A stretch of 64,000 nt of DNA from Atrichornis clamosus (Eukaryota; Chordata; Aves; Passeriformes; Menuridae). Made by a program: the position numbers and the translations under genes. The notes under the pieces were generated by a model. It searched no databases and was not told the DNA's origin. It saw nothing but the letters and a program-made list of their open reading frames with translations. This document shows positions 60,601 through 64,000 of the stretch, one piece after another. The stretch is from NCBI GenBank assembly GCA_013400975.1, contig WBMZ01003479.1, positions 1 through 64,000 of the forward strand, given 5' to 3'. Positions within the stretch are counted from its first letter, which is position 1, and each line of letters opens with the position of its first letter.

Positions 60601-63081
60601 CTCTGATATCTTCCATATGTGTACCGAACCTTGCTCATCTTAGGAGGCATGGCAACATCACACATCTTTGCCATCAGCTGTGAGTAATAAAGAAGAGAGA
60701 GCTTAGAATTGTAGTAAATTTGCCATCAGCTGTACTATTTCCTAATCTGAACATTCTTGAAAATTAACAAAGTTCCATTGTAAATGTGGAAAGCATCCCT
60801 ATAATAGTTGCAAGTTTGCATCAGTGAAATTATAAATAATTTTAAATATGTACAATATGTAAGTAAATGCATAAACAAGTAATATTTATGCCAAAGCAGA
60901 GTCATTATTCAGCAGCACTTCTTTTAACAATCAAGAGATTAAAACATGTCAATATTTAAGGGTGAAAATATTGTTCTCTAGTAATGATAAATATGCTTTT
61001 TTTCCCTCTCTTCTAATTCAAATTTTGAAGAGTGATCAGTACTGACTATATATGTTGGCTAATTATGTGTGTAATTCTTATTTATAATCAGATGGAGAAT
61101 AGTTATTTGTATCATACAAGATACATCATCATTATTAAATAATTTAATAATTATTACATTATTTATTTATATTTCTTTTGATATCAAATTGATGTTTTTC
61201 AAAGTGCCTCTATAATCTATTATATTGACAGGATAAAACAGTGGAGTCTTTCCCAAAAGGACTAGTTGAAATGAGAATAAACTCAGATCTCCCAATTGCC
61301 TGGGTGTAGTGCCTATGTCTGAGTAGCCAATTTATTTCTACCTCCCTCAAAGCCTTCGAAAGGGAAGAATGAATTAAGAAAGAGAATTTGTACCAGAAGC
61401 AGGCTTTCTTAAATTGAGCATACACTGTAAAGATAGTAACTTGGATGCTGGCAACACCACTGTCAGCACGGCAGTCATCTGTCATCTCAGATAAAAGCAG
61501 ATTTGGAAGTGTGTGTTGGTAGCTCTGATAGCTGGCTGTACCTCAGCTAGGAAGTTCAGAGTGAGGGTGGGTTACGCATGAGGTATCTGCAGTGGCACTG
61601 GACAGCGCTGTGGGCACACGCCAAAGGGGATCAAGCTTGGCAGGCAGCAGTGAAGGGTCTCAAACACACAGATAACTGGAACACCGTAGGTGTGTTCGGA
61701 TTTTGTCTCAGCAAACTTTCTGCTGGCTCTCTCAAACTGAAGCTGGAGCAGCATAAGAGCAGTGTTGTCACTGAGCTGGGTGAGGCTACCTGAAGGTCAC
61801 ACTGTCACTTCTGAGCTTCTCCTGCATATCTCCACAATTTCTCAGTCCACAGTTGTCTCGGTGGCTCACTAAACTGCTGAAATTGTCAGGAGTCAAGAAC
61901 CCCCAATTTGTGCAACAGAAATAAAGGAAAGAATATCACATTAACATTTGTAAATCAGAATTGTGACTTCTGGTGATGCCTGGTTTGGATTTTTACACCA
62001 CGGTGTCTCAAACTGGATTAAAAACAGCTTGAAAGTCACCTGAAGAGAAGTGGCCAGTGGGTCTCTACGGTAGTCTGAAAGGCAAAAAATCTCCTTATTT
62101 TACATCTTGCATCTTCTTTAACACAGATGGAACATCACTGACACAGTTACACTTACTTTAAGTGAAAATGTACATCAGGAAGGTTTTTTGTGTTTCAGGT
62201 TTATGCTTCAGTCAAAGGAATATGGTTGTAAAAGGCACCTAGTGCCAACCCAATATTTCTTTTGGAAGGACGTGCCCAACTTTGTATGACACTTCTTTTC
62301 TTAAATTTGGGTACACTGGAATTTGAGTACTGTTTGTATTTGCAGACAAAAGCTGCTTAATGTCCAGTTTCTTATGCTGTTTTAACATTCATTCTCCAGG
62401 GTCAATTTCAATTTGTCTCTCTAATTCCTGTAACACTGAAGATGAAACATTTTGCAACTTTTTGCGTGTTGGTGATTTTAGCATGTAACTTTGTACCACT
62501 GGAGGATTTACCTTACACTTTCTACTTGTTACAGTGACTATTAAAGTCTAGTGTTATATTTTTTGGCAACAAAGTAGTCAAATAGAGGTACATTGCTGAC
62601 TCCTAATACTCACCTAAACAGGACAGAACTGATAAAAAATGTAGACCATTTGCAGCTTGTGTTACTCATTCCCAGGCATTTGAATATTATGAGTCAGTCA
62701 AAAAAGGCTGTAAGAATGAGTATGGTTAAATTTATATATAGGTGCTGTTTTTTGCTTAAGCATTGACACTTCACACATTCAGTTTTTGCTCTGTAGTCAT
62801 AAGAAGTGGGAACCATCTTCCTTTAATGGTAAAGGTAAAGCTGTAATGTCTGGTATGGTCATGTCAATCCAGTATCTAGAGATTTAAGCCCAGCATCATG
62901 AGAGTTGATAAAATCACAGGACCTGACAACTGAGCACTGGTTCAACATTAGAAGAAGAACAATATCAGGGATATGAAAAGAACTGCAGGTAATCTCACAT
63001 ATTTTCCATGCATGAACTATTGCTTGGTGGGATAGTGGATTCCTCAATGGCGTTATGAGGACTTCTACAAGGCCACCTGTT

Positions 63082-63097
63082 TACTGCCCCCTAATGA
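63082..63097 (-). promoter_or_regulatory. CTCF-like motif (weaker)
   Basis: On the minus strand TCATTAGGGGGCAGTA matches the CTCF core at 14 of 16 positions, including the AGGGGGCA heart. Its orientation is opposite to the motif at 20086. Confidence 0.4.
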
Positions 63098-64000
63098 CAT
63101 TCTTTTAGCATTTCATGGTAGTACTTGTCTTCTTTCCAGTAAAAACACTGCATAGAGCTTTGGTGTATGGCTTACTCAGGATATTTTAATACTTGTGATC
63201 TAACAGGTGTCTTCTACATTTCTGTGTAGGGACCCACATGCACAGAAGACACTGACAGTAGGCAATTAGCCCTAATGATACTTCTTTATTGGGAGAACAT
63301 CTGTTAGGTCTGTGGTGACAACAGCAGGAGATATTTTTGTCGAGTGCTTATACGATGATTCAGGCTGTTTCATAGACTAGTAACTTAGATACTTTTAGTA
63401 TCTAAAAGGAAAATTGCACCCTACCATAGGCTTTTCACCCATAAATCTTAATGTAATCTGTCATTTCTCTGCTTTAATATGACAGGCATGCTATTGAAAT
63501 GACAGCCATGAGATCAAGTTCTTTCCACATCTTGCAGAAAATAAGCTGTGAATTTTGGGCCAATGAATTGTTAGTCTTTCTGTAGTCAGATAGGACTACA
63601 CACCTTCCTCTTTCTTACTTTTTTTCTGCACCTGTGGTTCCAGAAAACAAACTGTGAGTGGTCTGATCCAGCAGTCCTAAGTAAACCTAGAATTAAAAAA
63701 AAATCTGCACTGAAATTAGGTCAAGGTTTCTTTATGGTCTATTTCCTTTATTGCAGTCATTAGGAAAAGAATGGCACTCAGGTAAGGAGTAGTTAATATA
63801 ATTTCATTAGGAACAGAACGTTTTAGCTGTCAGAAGAAATTATCTGAAGTTTTTGGGCATCCACTCTTCTGACTACATTCTTGTTTAATACAAAACCTGA
63901 TTGTATTAAAAGCAAATGACCTGTTGCCTCAAAAACCAAATACCCACATTTCTTAACTATAGTGCCCATAGTATTTAATTCAGAAGAATATTTCATAAAT

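Larger units (their letters stand above)
51121..64000 (+). other. Probable CORIN intron 1 (continues beyond the window)
   Basis: The first 1.5 kb are CpG island. The rest is mostly AT-rich, with a second GC-rich island at 55080-55650 and a repeat block at about 56210-57350. No exon with a CORIN-like membrane segment, frizzled, LDL-receptor or trypsin domain is present. From 57350 to 64000 I see only unique-looking AT-rich sequence and one CTCF-like motif. Confidence 0.55.

Noticed and set aside
61500..61800. GC-richer block with a 71-codon open frame
   Set aside because: No splice signals or domain, and composition alone is not enough to call an exon.
1..64000. CRISPR arrays, tRNA or rRNA genes, phage or plasmid modules
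   Set aside because: No regularly spaced repeats, cloverleaf-like sequences, rRNA segments or prokaryotic gene arrays were seen. The window is a vertebrate nuclear locus.

Overview
The window is nuclear DNA of a vertebrate, almost certainly a bird. Short exons sit in AT-rich introns with GT-AG borders. CR1-type LINE fragments are present, one ending in the ATTCTATG-like tail. There are no bacterial-style gene arrays. The species cannot be named from the sequence alone.

Bases 1-44397 hold most of one plus-strand gene, NFXL1 (NF-X1-type zinc finger protein-like 1). I placed 22 coding exons by splice sites, reading phase and remembered similarity to mammalian NFXL1. They join without a stop or frameshift into 868 codons plus TGA. 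Only the first part of exon 1, with the start codon and promoter, lies upstream of base 1. The protein has a low-complexity Ala/Gly/Arg N-terminus, a conserved acidic block, a RING-like Cys/His cluster (visible residues 117-177), a long run of NF-X1-type zinc fingers, a charged helical segment and a single hydrophobic segment at the extreme C-terminus. The 3'UTR probably runs to about 47.5 kb.

The introns contain CR1 remnants (about 3.1, 12.0-12.8, 16.9-17.15 and 30.6-31.1 kb), short tandem duplications, a strong CTCF-type motif (20.09 kb), and a degenerate coding-like antisense island in intron 21 (39.6-40.7 kb) that may be an old LTR element.

From about 49.96 to 52.61 kb lies a large CpG island. 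Within it, 51046-51120 encodes a 25-residue start followed by a strong splice donor. Its resemblance to the CORIN (atrial natriuretic peptide-converting enzyme) N-terminus, together with the conserved NFXL1-CORIN head-to-tail order of amniotes, makes this the likely first coding exon of CORIN. The rest of the window (51121-64000) would be CORIN intron 1. It includes a second GC-rich island with a TATA/MEF2-like box (55.1-55.65 kb) and a dispersed-repeat block (about 56.2-57.35 kb).

Nothing here looks like a new molecular system. The most useful leads are the possible alternative CORIN promoters and first exons, the 22-nt NFXL1 micro-exon, the CTCF-type motifs and the unexplained coding-like islands.
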